A DNA stretch of 64,000 bases, from the NCBI GenBank assembly GCA_031404235.1, contig JANNHF010000143.1, positions 24,058 to 88,057 of the forward strand. The letters are read 5' to 3'. The notes under the pieces are model-generated. The model had not been told where the DNA came from. It made no database searches and saw only the letters and a program-made list of their open reading frames with translations. Of this stretch, positions 1 to 7,953 are shown piece by piece. How positions within the stretch are numbered: the first letter of the stretch is position 1; the number at the start of each line of letters is the position of its first letter. This DNA comes from CF-39 sp031404235 (GTDB lineage Bacteria > Chloroflexota > Limnocylindria > P2-11E). The position numbers and the translations under genes are program-made.

Positions 1-798
1 GTCTCGGCCGCGGTGCTTGCGGCATTCGAAGGGAGCGTGACGAAGCTCGTTCCGCTCTACACGATCGGGGTGTTCCTCGCGTTCACCCTCTCGCAGAGCG
101 GCCTGGTGCGGCGCTGGTGGCGGCTGCGCGATCCTGGGTGGCGACTCAGCATGGTCATTAACACTTTCGGGACCGTCGTCACGGGGACCGTCCTGGTCGT
201 GGTCGCGGTCACGAAGTTCACGATCGGCGCGTGGATCGTGCTCGTTGTCATGCCGGTGCTCGTCGGAATGCTGTACGCGATCAACCGGCATTACCGATCA
301 GTACAAGACGCGCTGACGCTTGACCGGCCCGATGAGCCCATCCCGGTCCTCAAGCCACCGGTCGTGCTCATCCCCGTCGCACGGCTGGACCGCGCGACAC
401 TTCAGGCCGTCGCATTCGCGCGTTCCATCTCACCCACGGTGCGCGCCGTACACATCGCATCGACCGCCGAGAGCGCCGCGGAATTCGCGCGCCGGTGGCG
501 GCGCTGGACGACCGAGGTGCCGCTCGACGTGATCGAATCCCCGTACCGGTCGCTACTGAAACCGCTGCTGCGGTATATCGAGCGCATCGACGAGCGTGAC
601 GATCGTCCGATCACGATCGTGCTCGCGGAGTTCGTGCCACGCAACTGGTGGGAGTGGATCCTCCACAGTCAGACCGCGCTGCGGTTGAAGCTCTCGCTGC
701 TCTTCCGCCCGAACACGATCGTCATCGACATCCCGTATCACACCGAGGACACCGGCCACGGCCATACGCCGCGCGAGCTCGAGGATCCACCGCAGTAG
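1..798 (+). CDS. KimA-like APC-superfamily potassium importer, C-terminal part (5' end outside window)
   Basis: The reading frame is open from the first base, so only the C-terminal ~265 residues are present. They hold two or three hydrophobic membrane segments, then a soluble tail of about 150 residues with an alpha/beta look. The tail carries motifs such as ESPYRSLLKPLLRYIE, WWEWILHSQTALRLK and IVIDIPYHT. This layout, an APC permease with a universal-stress-like tail, is typical of the KimA (YdaO) family of proton-coupled potassium importers, which c-di-AMP inhibits in Firmicutes. The neighbours (UspA and two RCK proteins) support potassium handling. The alternative is a generic amino-acid permease of the APC superfamily. 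Confidence 0.75.
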   Translation, partial: VSAAVLAAFEGSVTKLVPLYTIGVFLAFTLSQSGLVRRWWRLRDPGWRLSMVINTFGTVVTGTVLVVVAVTKFTIGAWIVLVVMPVLVGMLYAINRHYRSVQDALTLDRPDEPIPVLKPPVVLIPVARLDRATLQAVAFARSISPTVRAVHIASTAESAAEFARRWRRWTTEVPLDVIESPYRSLLKPLLRYIERIDERDDRPITIVLAEFVPRNWWEWILHSQTALRLKLSLLFRPNTIVIDIPYHTEDTGHGHTPRELEDPPQ

Positions 799-811
799 AC
801 TGCCGCGAGCC

Positions 812-1240
812 ATGCAGTTGAAACGCATCCTTGTTCCGCTTTCTGGCACGAGCGTGGACCCCGACGTCATCCGAGTGGCGGTCTCCCTCGGGAAGCCGGC
901 GAAGGCGGAGGTCATGGCCATCTATGTGATCGAGGTGCGGTGGAATCTTCCGCTCGACGCGATCCTGGAGCCGGAGAGCGAGCGCGGCGAGGGCGTTCTC
1001 GACGACGCGGTGAAGGTGGCGGAGAAGGCCGGCGCGCACCTCGAGACGGAGCTCGTCCAGGCGCGCGAGGCGGCCGCCGCGATCATCGACACGGCGCGGG
1101 ACCGGAAGGCCGACCTCATCGTGCTCGGCATGCCGTTCCGGAGGCGTTTAGGCCGGGTGTACGTCGGCAAGACGGTACAGAGCGTCTACGTCGGAGCGCA
1201 CTGCGCGGTGCTCGCGTATCGTCAGGAAGAGACACGTTGA
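812..1240 (+). CDS. universal stress protein (UspA family)
   Basis: This 142-residue protein starts MQLKRILVPLSGTSVDPD and has the alternating beta/alpha pattern of a single UspA domain. The C-terminal LIVLGMPFRRR followed by G-x-TVQSVY resembles the ATP-binding G-2x-G-9x-G(S/T) signature, although the first glycine positions are not ideal. UspA proteins bind ATP or cyclic nucleotides and modulate transporters or stress responses. It lies 13 bp after the KimA-like gene, and its TGA stop overlaps the TTG start of the next RCK gene. It is therefore probably part of a kimA-usp-RCK-RCK operon tied to ion homeostasis. Confidence 0.85.
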   Translation: MQLKRILVPLSGTSVDPDVIRVAVSLGKPAKAEVMAIYVIEVRWNLPLDAILEPESERGEGVLDDAVKVAEKAGAHLETELVQAREAAAAIIDTARDRKADLIVLGMPFRRRLGRVYVGKTVQSVYVGAHCAVLAYRQEETR

Positions 1241-1707
1241 ACATCGTCATCGTCGGGTGCGGCCGGGTCGGCGCGTTCCTCGCGGGTCAGCTCGCCAAGG
1301 CTGGTCATGCGGTCACGATCGTGGACCTCGACCGTGGTTCGTTCGAACATCTGCCCCGCGGCTTCGGAGGCACGACGCTGCTCGGCAACGGCACCGACAT
1401 GGACGTGCTCCGCGCCGCGGGCATCGAGAAGGCGGACGCGGTCTTCACGCTCACGCAGGGCGATAACCGCAACCTCATGGCCGCGCAGATCGCGCGCCAG
1501 ATCTTCGGCGTCAAGCGCGTCATCGCTAAGGTCAACGATCCGATCCGTGCCGCGCTCTACCGCGAGCACGACATCAGCACCGTGTCGCGCACCACGATCC
1601 TCGGCACGCTCCTCGAGGCGATGCTCATGGGCGACGCCGAGGTGGGGAAGGTGCTCATGGAGAAGTCGAAGCAGGCGGAGGCCACGATGGCCGGGGAGCT
1701 CGGCTAG
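1237..1707 (+). CDS. RCK (TrkA-N) domain potassium-regulatory protein
   Basis: The start is taken as TTG at 1237, overlapping the uspA stop, because the Rossmann strand MNIVIVGCGRVGAFLA begins exactly there. The 156-residue product is essentially one TrkA-N domain: a GxGxxG nucleotide loop near residue 7, an acidic residue at the end of beta-2 (IVDLDR), then GNGTDMDVL and TLTQGDNRNLM. It lacks a TrkA-C (RCK-C) domain. Such proteins bind NAD(H) or ATP/ADP at the cytoplasmic face of K+ channels or transporters. It directly abuts a second, longer RCK gene and probably forms a hetero-assembly with it. Confidence 0.85.
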   Translation: MNIVIVGCGRVGAFLAGQLAKAGHAVTIVDLDRGSFEHLPRGFGGTTLLGNGTDMDVLRAAGIEKADAVFTLTQGDNRNLMAAQIARQIFGVKRVIAKVNDPIRAALYREHDISTVSRTTILGTLLEAMLMGDAEVGKVLMEKSKQAEATMAGELG

Positions 1708-2364
1708 GTGTACTTCGTCATCGCCGGCGGCGGCGAGGTCGGCTTCCATCTGGCCAAGGCGCTCCTCGAGGCGTCGCACGAGGTCATGCTCCTCGAGAGT
1801 GACCGTCGCCGCGCGCAGGTCATCGCGGAACAGCTCGGGTCCGTCGTCCTCAACGCGCCGGCGGACGAGGGCCGCTACCAGCTCGAGGCCGGATGCCAGC
1901 GCGCGGATGCCGTCATCGCGGTCACCGGGGACGATCCGGTCAACCTCATCATCTGCCAGCTCGCGAAGTGGAAATGCAACGTGCCGCGCGTCATCGCGCG
2001 CGTGAACGACCCGAAGAACGAGATCGTGTTCAAGGCGCTCGGCATCGACGAGACGATCTCGTCGACGCGCGTGATCATGAACGTGATCGAGCAGGAGCTG
2101 CCCTCCGGCGGGTTCATGCCGCTGATGCCGCTCACCGGCTCGCACCTCGAGCTCATCGAAGCCGAGATCGCCGCGGGGACGCCATCCGCAGGCAGGGCGA
2201 TCGGCTCGCTCGGTCTGCCCGAGGGAGCGGCGATCGGCGGCATCGTCCGCAAGGGCGCCGTCGTGCATACGGACGACGACACGAAGCTCCAGATCGGCGA
2301 CCGGATCGTGGTCCTTTCTCCGACGAAGGACGAGGCTGGGGTGCGGAAGGCGCTATTCGGCTAG
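1708..2364 (+). CDS. TrkA-type RCK protein (TrkA-N plus TrkA-C)
   Basis: The GTG start follows the previous TAG stop with no gap. The 218-residue product has an N-terminal Rossmann domain (MYFVIAGGGEVGFHLAKALL, LLESDRRRA, VTGDDPVNLIICQLAK) and, from about residue 135, a TrkA-C domain ending in LQIGDRIVVLSP. It is a cytoplasmic gating subunit for potassium uptake. No Trk/Ktr membrane subunit is visible. The only transporter in the cluster is the KimA-like protein upstream, so the partner is either that protein or encoded elsewhere. The stop codon overlaps the stop of the convergent Hsp70-like gene. Confidence 0.88.
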   Translation: MYFVIAGGGEVGFHLAKALLEASHEVMLLESDRRRAQVIAEQLGSVVLNAPADEGRYQLEAGCQRADAVIAVTGDDPVNLIICQLAKWKCNVPRVIARVNDPKNEIVFKALGIDETISSTRVIMNVIEQELPSGGFMPLMPLTGSHLELIEAEIAAGTPSAGRAIGSLGLPEGAAIGGIVRKGAVVHTDDDTKLQIGDRIVVLSPTKDEAGVRKALFG

Positions 2365-3713
2365 CGCGGCAAACCTCCGAGCGCTGCCTCCTCGACGCCG
2401 GGCATCGCGAGGCCGGAGGCGACGCTCGTGAACGCCGCCGCGTCACGCGCACGGGCGTGCGGGAAACGACGCGCGAGCAGCGCGCGGAAGGCTGGTATCG
2501 CGCTCGATCCGCCTGTCGTGACCACTTCTCCGATGTCGGTCGAGCTCACGGTGGCGCGGACCAGCACGTCGGTGATGAGCGCGTTCGTGTCGGTGAGCAG
2601 GGTGTCGATGAGGCGCTCGAAGCGCCCACGGGTGAGCCGCGCGTCCACGTCGACCGCGGCGTGGTGATACGAGAGGATCGCCGCAGGCGCGCTGGAGAGC
2701 GCGCACTTCGTGATGTCCGCGGTCATGAAGATCTCGTAGCCCAGCTGCAACTCGATCGCGCTTCGCAGCGCGGCGAGCTCGCGCTTTGGCGCGCCCTGGC
2801 GAACGAGATCATCCAGCGCTTCGAGCAGCGGCTTCTCGTTGAGCGCCGAAAGCGCGTGCCAGTCGTGGAGCGCGTTGATGATGAAGGCGGGAAGGCGCAG
2901 TCGTTTCGGTCCCCAGGTCGCGCGCGAACCCAGGTGCGGAGCGATCGCATCGTCGATCACCCGCTCGGTGCACCGATCGCCGCCGATGTCGCGGCCCGCC
3001 GTCGCGAGGACCTCGAGCCGGCTGCCCTCGCGGCGGGCCTCGCGTAGAACGATCGCCAGATCGAGCGTGCCACCCCCGAAGTCGAAGACCAGGGTGAGCC
3101 CCGGCGTGACGCTCGCCGCGTGCGCGGCGCCCACAGGCTCGAACGCGAAGCGCACTTCGTCGAAGCCGGCGAGCTCCGCCGCGCGCCGCATGCGCGAGAC
3201 TGCGCGGGCCTCGGCCGCGGCGCCCCCGATGTACTCCACCGGCCGGCCGACGGTGATCTCCGACGGCGCCTCGCCGACGAGCTCGCGCACGCGTTCGCGA
3301 ACGTGCGCGAGTACGACAGCGATGAGGTCCTCGAGCCCGCGGGCTTCACCGAAGACATTCGTGCGCACGTCGAGTGGCTCGCCCAGAAAGGTCTTCAGCG
3401 CCTGGAACAGCCTGCCCGGCGACGACGTGTCGGTGTAGATCTGCGCCTCGACCGTCTTCTGGCGTGGGTTCGAAGATTCGAGGCGGATGCCAAGCGGCCT
3501 GAACTCCCGGGTTATCGGGCCGCGCTGGCGGTTGTCAGCCAGATAGGCGTCGATCGCCGTCCGGCCCACGACGCTCGATCCGTCCCGCCGGACGTAGAGC
3601 ACCGTCGGCATCGCGGCGCCGGCGATCGGGTCGATGGGCAAGACCGTCGAGCGCTCGCCATCCCAGACGGCGACCGACGTGTTGGATGTACCGAAGTCGA
3701 GTCCGAAGCGCAC
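2361..3713 (-). CDS. Hsp70-like ATPase (YegD-type, nucleotide-binding domain only)
   Basis: The start is the GTG at 3713, where the actin-fold phosphate-1 motif begins (MRFGLDFGTSNTSVAVW). The 450-residue product also has the phosphate-2 motif FDFGGGTLDLAI near residue 195 and a C-terminal adenosine motif, TTGGSSAIPAFRALL. It ends after the ATPase fold and lacks the beta-sandwich substrate-binding domain of DnaK (about 600-640 residues). That matches the YegD/Hsp70-like group, whose clients are unknown. It is transcribed away from hspR and sits in the chaperone neighbourhood, which suggests a protein-quality role. Confidence 0.85.
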   Translation of the reverse strand: MRFGLDFGTSNTSVAVWDGERSTVLPIDPIAGAAMPTVLYVRRDGSSVVGRTAIDAYLADNRQRGPITREFRPLGIRLESSNPRQKTVEAQIYTDTSSPGRLFQALKTFLGEPLDVRTNVFGEARGLEDLIAVVLAHVRERVRELVGEAPSEITVGRPVEYIGGAAAEARAVSRMRRAAELAGFDEVRFAFEPVGAAHAASVTPGLTLVFDFGGGTLDLAIVLREARREGSRLEVLATAGRDIGGDRCTERVIDDAIAPHLGSRATWGPKRLRLPAFIINALHDWHALSALNEKPLLEALDDLVRQGAPKRELAALRSAIELQLGYEIFMTADITKCALSSAPAAILSYHHAAVDVDARLTRGRFERLIDTLLTDTNALITDVLVRATVSSTDIGEVVTTGGSSAIPAFRALLARRFPHARARDAAAFTSVASGLAMPGVEEAALGGLPR

Positions 3714-3735
3714 GGCGCGCGATTGTCGCACCGCT

Positions 3736-3957
3736 CTAGCCGATCGCGCGCCTTCGCGCGAAGCGACGCAGCGCGACCGCGCCCCAGATCGCCTCGACGA
3801 GCGCGAATGGCCAGGTGCCGGCGAGCCACCCGTACATCGCCGCGGCCCAACAGGCCAGGCCGAACGCCAGCACGAAGTAAGGGGAGCGGTCCTCCGCGGC
3901 GTAGCACGCAAGCATGACCGCGACGCTGGCAAAGCCGAATACCGTGAGGGGATCCAC
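3736..3957 (-). CDS. small membrane protein, unknown function
   Basis: A GTG at 3957 opens a 73-residue protein. It is nearly all hydrophobic, with two predicted membrane segments (around VFGFASVAVMLACYAA and VLAFGLACWAAAMYGWLAG). An amphipathic stretch WPFALVEAIWGAVALRRF and a basic tail RRRAIG follow, the latter likely cytoplasmic. It lies 22 bp upstream of the Hsp70-like gene on the same strand and may be co-transcribed. I do not recognise the family. Short DUF-type inner-membrane proteins of this form are common. Confidence 0.6.
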   Translation of the reverse strand: MDPLTVFGFASVAVMLACYAAEDRSPYFVLAFGLACWAAAMYGWLAGTWPFALVEAIWGAVALRRFARRRAIG

Positions 3958-4042
3958 GCACGCCTTTCTAGCCGCACTTGCGCGAGGCCGCCATCTGAGC
4001 GCCCCCCTCCAGCGGTGGGGGGTCGACACTGGGGTAAGAGTC

Positions 4043-4071
4043 TTGACAATGCTATTGGTAACTTTTATACA
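4043..4071 (+). promoter_or_regulatory. sigma-70-type promoter of hspR (leaderless)
   Basis: A consensus TTGACA (4043-4048) is separated by 17 bp from TATACA (4066-4071). The hspR ATG lies 8 nt after the -10 box, at about the expected transcription start, and no Shine-Dalgarno sequence is present, so the mRNA is probably leaderless. The spacer carries an imperfect inverted repeat, CAAT-GCT-ATTG (4047-4057), flanked by TT/AA. This could be an operator for HspR autoregulation, but it is not the classical HAIR sequence. Confidence 0.75.
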
Positions 4072-4079
4072 CATAAGAC

Positions 4080-4391
4080 ATGGCACGTGCTCAGCGGCCC
4101 GTTTACGTTATCTCCATCGCAGCCGGTCTCGCGGGCTGCCACCCGCGCACGCTGCGGATCTATGAGGAGGAAGGCCTGCTCGAACCAGTGCGGACCGAGA
4201 CCAATATCCGCCTGTACTCCGATGATGATCTGCAGCGGGTAAGGGTGATCCGTTACCTCACCCAGGTGCGTGGCGTGAATCTCGCCGGCGTCAAGCTCCT
4301 CCTGCACATGCGCGACGCCACGGACCTGATGGAGGATCTGATGCGGGAGGTCGTGGAACTAGACACGGAGGACGAAGGCACGCGTTTCTAG
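4080..4391 (+). CDS. hspR: HspR-like MerR-family heat-shock repressor
   Basis: This 103-residue MerR-type protein has a winged helix-turn-helix with the HspR-like motif GCHPRTLRIYEEEGLLEPVRT and an RLYSDDDLQRVRVIRYLT recognition segment. A short C-terminal coiled region, GVNLAGVKLLL, follows. HspR represses chaperone and protease genes and in actinobacteria is helped by DnaK. Here it heads a run of lon, a DnaJ-like gene and clpB, the classical targets of HspR, so it is probably autoregulated with them. It has a strong promoter directly at its ATG. I am confident of the family and less sure of the exact regulon. Confidence 0.88.
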   Translation: MARAQRPVYVISIAAGLAGCHPRTLRIYEEEGLLEPVRTETNIRLYSDDDLQRVRVIRYLTQVRGVNLAGVKLLLHMRDATDLMEDLMREVVELDTEDEGTRF

Positions 4392-4448
4392 CACGACGAG
4401 CACACATCGCACCCTGGACCGAACCGCGAAAGGAAACAGAGGACCAAA

Positions 4449-6866
4449 ATGACGGACGAAACGAAGACGACCACACCGGAGGGCGGGTACCCGGGCGATC
4501 TACCGGTTGTCCCGCTGCGCGAAGCGGTCGTGTTCCCAAAGCTGGTCGTGCCCCTCGGAGTCGGCCGCGAGAAGTCCGTCGCCGCGATCAATGCCGCCAT
4601 GGCGGAGGAGCGGCACCTCATCGTGCTCGTCGCCCAGCGCGATGCCGAGATCGACGACGTTCAGCCCGAGCAGATCCACAACGTCGGCACGGTCGCGGAG
4701 ATCGTGCGCCTGCTTCGCATCCCGGATGGAAGCGCGCAGATCATCGTTCAGGGCGTCCAGCGGGTGAAGATCACCGGCTACCAGCCGGAGTCGCGGTTCT
4801 TCCGCGTCACGTTCGAGCCGATCGTCGAGGAGCTCGGCGATCCCATCGAGCGCGAGGCGCAGCTGCGCAATGTGAAGGCCCTCTTCGAGCGCTACGTCGA
4901 TAACGGCGGGTCGATCCTGCCCGAGCTCGCCATGACCGCGAAGAACACGGACGACCCGGCCCACTTCTCAGACCTGGTGGCGTCGAGCCCCGATCTCACG
5001 CTGGAGCAGCGGCAGCAGCTGCTCGAGACGCGCAACGTCATCGAGCGCCTGCGCTTCCTCGGCGTGTTCCTCGCGAAGCAGAACGAGATCCTCGAGCTGA
5101 AGCAGAAGATCCAGAGCGAGGTCCAGCAGACGCTCGACAAGACGCAGCGCGAGTACATCCTGCGCGAGCAGATGAAGGCCATCCAGAAGGAGCTTGGCGA
5201 CGACGACCAGGGCTCCGAGGTGCGCGAGCTGCGCGAGAAGATCGAACAGGCCGGCATGCCCGATCCGGTGAAGGAGAAGGCCCTCAAGGAGCTCGGCCGG
5301 CTCGAGAAGATCCCGCAGGCCTCGCCCGAGACCGGCGTCATCCGCACCTATGTCGACTGGCTGGTGTCGCTACCGTGGAAAGTGGCAGCGAACGACGACT
5401 GGGACATCTCCGAGGCCGCGAAGATCCTGGACGAGGATCACTACGGCCTGCCGAAGGTGAAGGACCGGATCATCGAGTACATGGCGGTGCGCAAGCTCTC
5501 GCAGAACCTGCGCGCCCCGATCCTGTGCTTCGTCGGCCCGCCCGGCGTCGGCAAGACGAGCCTTGGCAAGTCGATCGCGCGGGCGATGGGCCGCAAGTTC
5601 ATCCGCATGTCGCTCGGCGGGATCCGTGACGAGGCCGAGATCCGCGGGCACCGCCGCACCTACGTGGGCGCGCTCCCCGGCCGGATCCTGCAGAACATGA
5701 AGACCGCCGCTGAAGTGAACCCCGTGTTCATGCTCGACGAGATCGACAAGGTCGGCGCGGACTTCCGCGGCGATCCGAGCTCGGCACTGCTCGAGGTGCT
5801 CGATCCCGAGCAGAACAACACCTTCTCTGACCACTACCTTGAGGTGCCGTACGACCTCTCGAAGGTCATCTTCATCACGACGGCCAACGTCGAGGACACG
5901 ATCATCGCTCCGCTGCGCGACCGCATGGAGATCATCCGTCTCCCCGGATACACCGAGGATGAGAAGCTTCATATCGCGACCGGCTACCTCGTGCCCCGCC
6001 AGCTGAAGCAGCACGGCCTCGAAGACGGCCGTCTCGTGATCGTCGACGAAGTCCTTCGCGAGCTCGTCCGCCGCTACACGCGCGAGGCCGGCGTCCGAAA
6101 CCTCGAGCGCGAGATCGGCACGATGTGCCGCAAGGTCGCGCGCGCGATCGCCGAGGGCAAGACCGAGAAGGTCGAGATCACGCTCGAGCACGTCGCCGAG
6201 TACCTCGGTCCGCAGCGCTTTGACTACGGCCTGGCCGAGGAAGAGGACCAGGTCGGGGCCGCGACCGGCGTCTCGGTCTCCGAGGCGGGCGGCGACGTGC
6301 TCACGGTCGAGGCCACCGTCATCGACGGCAAGGACGAGGACTTCACGCTCACCGGCCAGATCGGCAAGGTGATGGAGGAGTCGGCTCGCGCCGCGCTCTC
6401 GTACGTGCGAAGCCACGAGCATGAGTTCGGCATCCCGAAGGGATTCTTCGAGGATCACGCGATACACATCCACGTGCCCGCGGGGGCGATCCCCAAGGAC
6501 GGTCCGTCCGCCGGCGTGACGATGGCGACCGCCATCGTGTCGGCGCTCTCCGGCCGTCGCGTGCGACGCGACGTCGCGATGACCGGCGAGATCACGCTCC
6601 GCGGCCGGGTCCTGCCGATCGGCGGTGTGAAGGAGAAGCTGCTCGCGGCGCACCGCGCCGGGATCAAGACGTTCATCCTCCCCGAAAAGAACAGGAGGGA
6701 CCTGATCGACATCCCCAAGGAAGTGCTCGACACGGTCGAGATCAAGACGGTCGACAACGTCGATCAGGTGCTGAAGATCGCGCTCCAGCCAGGCCAGCCA
6801 GCGGTGACACCGGCGCAGATCGAGGCGGCCACGCACACCGGCGTCGTCCCGCCGCCCGCGCACTAG
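4449..6866 (+). CDS. lon: ATP-dependent protease Lon
   Basis: The 805-residue protein has full LonA architecture. It has an N-terminal LON substrate-binding domain (LPVVPLREAVVFPKLVVPL), a coiled helical linker (REYILREQMKAIQKEL) and an AAA+ module with Walker A GPPGVGKTS near residue 363 and Walker B VFMLDEIDK. The C-terminal protease domain has catalytic Ser in KDGPSAGVTMATA (about 687) and Lys in GGVKEKLLAAHRAG (about 729). It degrades misfolded and regulatory proteins in the cytoplasm. It starts 57 bp after hspR, preceded by purine-rich AAAGGA and GAGGA elements, and is probably read through from the hspR promoter. Confidence 0.98.
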   Translation: MTDETKTTTPEGGYPGDLPVVPLREAVVFPKLVVPLGVGREKSVAAINAAMAEERHLIVLVAQRDAEIDDVQPEQIHNVGTVAEIVRLLRIPDGSAQIIVQGVQRVKITGYQPESRFFRVTFEPIVEELGDPIEREAQLRNVKALFERYVDNGGSILPELAMTAKNTDDPAHFSDLVASSPDLTLEQRQQLLETRNVIERLRFLGVFLAKQNEILELKQKIQSEVQQTLDKTQREYILREQMKAIQKELGDDDQGSEVRELREKIEQAGMPDPVKEKALKELGRLEKIPQASPETGVIRTYVDWLVSLPWKVAANDDWDISEAAKILDEDHYGLPKVKDRIIEYMAVRKLSQNLRAPILCFVGPPGVGKTSLGKSIARAMGRKFIRMSLGGIRDEAEIRGHRRTYVGALPGRILQNMKTAAEVNPVFMLDEIDKVGADFRGDPSSALLEVLDPEQNNTFSDHYLEVPYDLSKVIFITTANVEDTIIAPLRDRMEIIRLPGYTEDEKLHIATGYLVPRQLKQHGLEDGRLVIVDEVLRELVRRYTREAGVRNLEREIGTMCRKVARAIAEGKTEKVEITLEHVAEYLGPQRFDYGLAEEEDQVGAATGVSVSEAGGDVLTVEATVIDGKDEDFTLTGQIGKVMEESARAALSYVRSHEHEFGIPKGFFEDHAIHIHVPAGAIPKDGPSAGVTMATAIVSALSGRRVRRDVAMTGEITLRGRVLPIGGVKEKLLAAHRAGIKTFILPEKNRRDLIDIPKEVLDTVEIKTVDNVDQVLKIALQPGQPAVTPAQIEAATHTGVVPPPAH

Positions 6867-6907
6867 AGGGGGTTGGCAGGGGTGGCCCCGGCGCTGAAAG
6901 GGGGGTT

Positions 6908-6927
6908 GCAGGGGGTTCTCCCCCTGC
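6908..6927 (+). promoter_or_regulatory. perfect 8-bp palindrome in the lon-cbpA spacer
   Basis: GCAGGGGG (6908-6915), a four-base TTCT loop, and CCCCCTGC (6920-6927) form a perfect inverted repeat 11 bp before the cbpA ATG. It has no T-run, so it is not a canonical terminator. A weak promoter-like pair, TTGCAG (6906-6911) and GATAAA (6928-6933), brackets it. It could be an operator, an mRNA-stabilising hairpin or a translational control element. Confidence 0.4.
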
Positions 6928-6938
6928 GATAAACCGGT

Positions 6939-7910
6939 ATGCCGGTCGAATACAAGGACTACTACAAGACACTCGGCGTCTCGAAGAGCGCGAGCGCCGA
7001 GGAGATCAAGAAGGCATACCGCAGGCTTGCGCGCCAGCACCACCCGGACGTCAACAAGAAGCCGGAGGCGGAGAAGCGCTTCAAGGAGGTCAACGAGGCC
7101 AACGAGGTGCTCTCCGATGCCGACAAGCGCAAGCGTTACGACACCATCGGACCGGAGTGGGCGCGCGTCCAGAACGGTGGAGGGCGGCAGCAGCCGGGCG
7201 GATTCCAGTGGGTCTACACCGGTCAAAGCGGAGCGGATCCGTTCAACGGAGAAGCGACCGGATTCTCGGACTTCTTCCGCACGCTGTTCGGTGAGGGCGC
7301 CGCTGACATCGACACGGGCCCGCTCTTCGGCCGGCCGAGCGCGAACCGCCGGCGCCGGGCCGCGGCGGGCGCCGACGTCGAACAAGACGTCGAGATCACG
7401 CTGGCCGAGGCGTACAAGGGGACCGAGCGACAGGTGGAGCTGCGCCTCTCCGATGGAACGACGCGTCGCCTCAGCGTGAGGGTCCCGACGGGCGTGCGCG
7501 ATGGCCAGCGCATCCGCCTCGCGGGACAGGGCGCACCCAGCGCCGCCGGCGGTCCCTCCGGCGACCTTTTCCTCCGAATGCGCGTTCGGCCACATCCGGT
7601 GTTCCAGCGCGACGCGGACGACCTACGCATGGAGCTGCCGGTCGCCCTGCACGAAGCGATGCTCGGCGCGGAGGTCACGGTACCGACGCTGAAGGGCCGC
7701 GTTTCACTCCGCATCCCGCCGGAGACGCAGAACGGTCGCGTCATCCGGCTCGCGGGGCAGGGGATGCCGCGCCCGACGGGCGGGCACGGCGATCTGTACG
7801 TGACGGTCAAGGTCGTGTTGCCCACGAAGCTGAGCGACAAAGAGCGCGAGCTGGTCACGGAGCTCGCGGCATCGCGCGCCGCCGACGACCCTCGCAGGGG
7901 ACTCTTATGA
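6939..7910 (+). CDS. cbpA: CbpA/DnaJ-class co-chaperone without zinc finger
   Basis: The 323-residue protein has an N-terminal J domain (YYKTLGVSKSASAEEIKKAY, HPD triad near residue 36). A Gly-rich linker follows, then two C-terminal beta-sandwich DnaJ domains (VEITLAEAYKGTERQVELR; LPVALHEAMLGAEVTVPTL). The CxxCxGxG zinc-binding repeats of true DnaJ are absent, so it is a type II/CbpA-class protein. It stimulates the ATPase of an Hsp70 and delivers clients. It lies between lon and clpB. No convincing ribosome-binding site is visible before the ATG. Confidence 0.93.
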   Translation: MPVEYKDYYKTLGVSKSASAEEIKKAYRRLARQHHPDVNKKPEAEKRFKEVNEANEVLSDADKRKRYDTIGPEWARVQNGGGRQQPGGFQWVYTGQSGADPFNGEATGFSDFFRTLFGEGAADIDTGPLFGRPSANRRRRAAAGADVEQDVEITLAEAYKGTERQVELRLSDGTTRRLSVRVPTGVRDGQRIRLAGQGAPSAAGGPSGDLFLRMRVRPHPVFQRDADDLRMELPVALHEAMLGAEVTVPTLKGRVSLRIPPETQNGRVIRLAGQGMPRPTGGHGDLYVTVKVVLPTKLSDKERELVTELAASRAADDPRRGLL

Positions 7911-7953
7911 GCTTCTCTCCTGGCCGCGAGCCAGAGATTGAGCAGGTAACGAA

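Noticed and set aside
4041..4066. HAIR or CIRCE heat-shock operator at the hspR promoter
   Set aside because: The sequence lacks the CTTGAGT-N7-ACTCAAG and TTAGCACTC-N9-GAGTGCTAA patterns. Only an unrelated short inverted repeat is present.
6908..6927. Intrinsic terminator after lon
   Set aside because: The hairpin is perfect, but the next bases are GATAAACC with no T-run, and cbpA starts 11 bp later.
5370..7595. A 741-residue minus-strand open frame opposite lon and cbpA
   Set aside because: It is antisense to two clear genes and has the repetitive Arg/Asp/Leu-rich composition of a shadow frame in high-GC DNA. No domain is recognisable.
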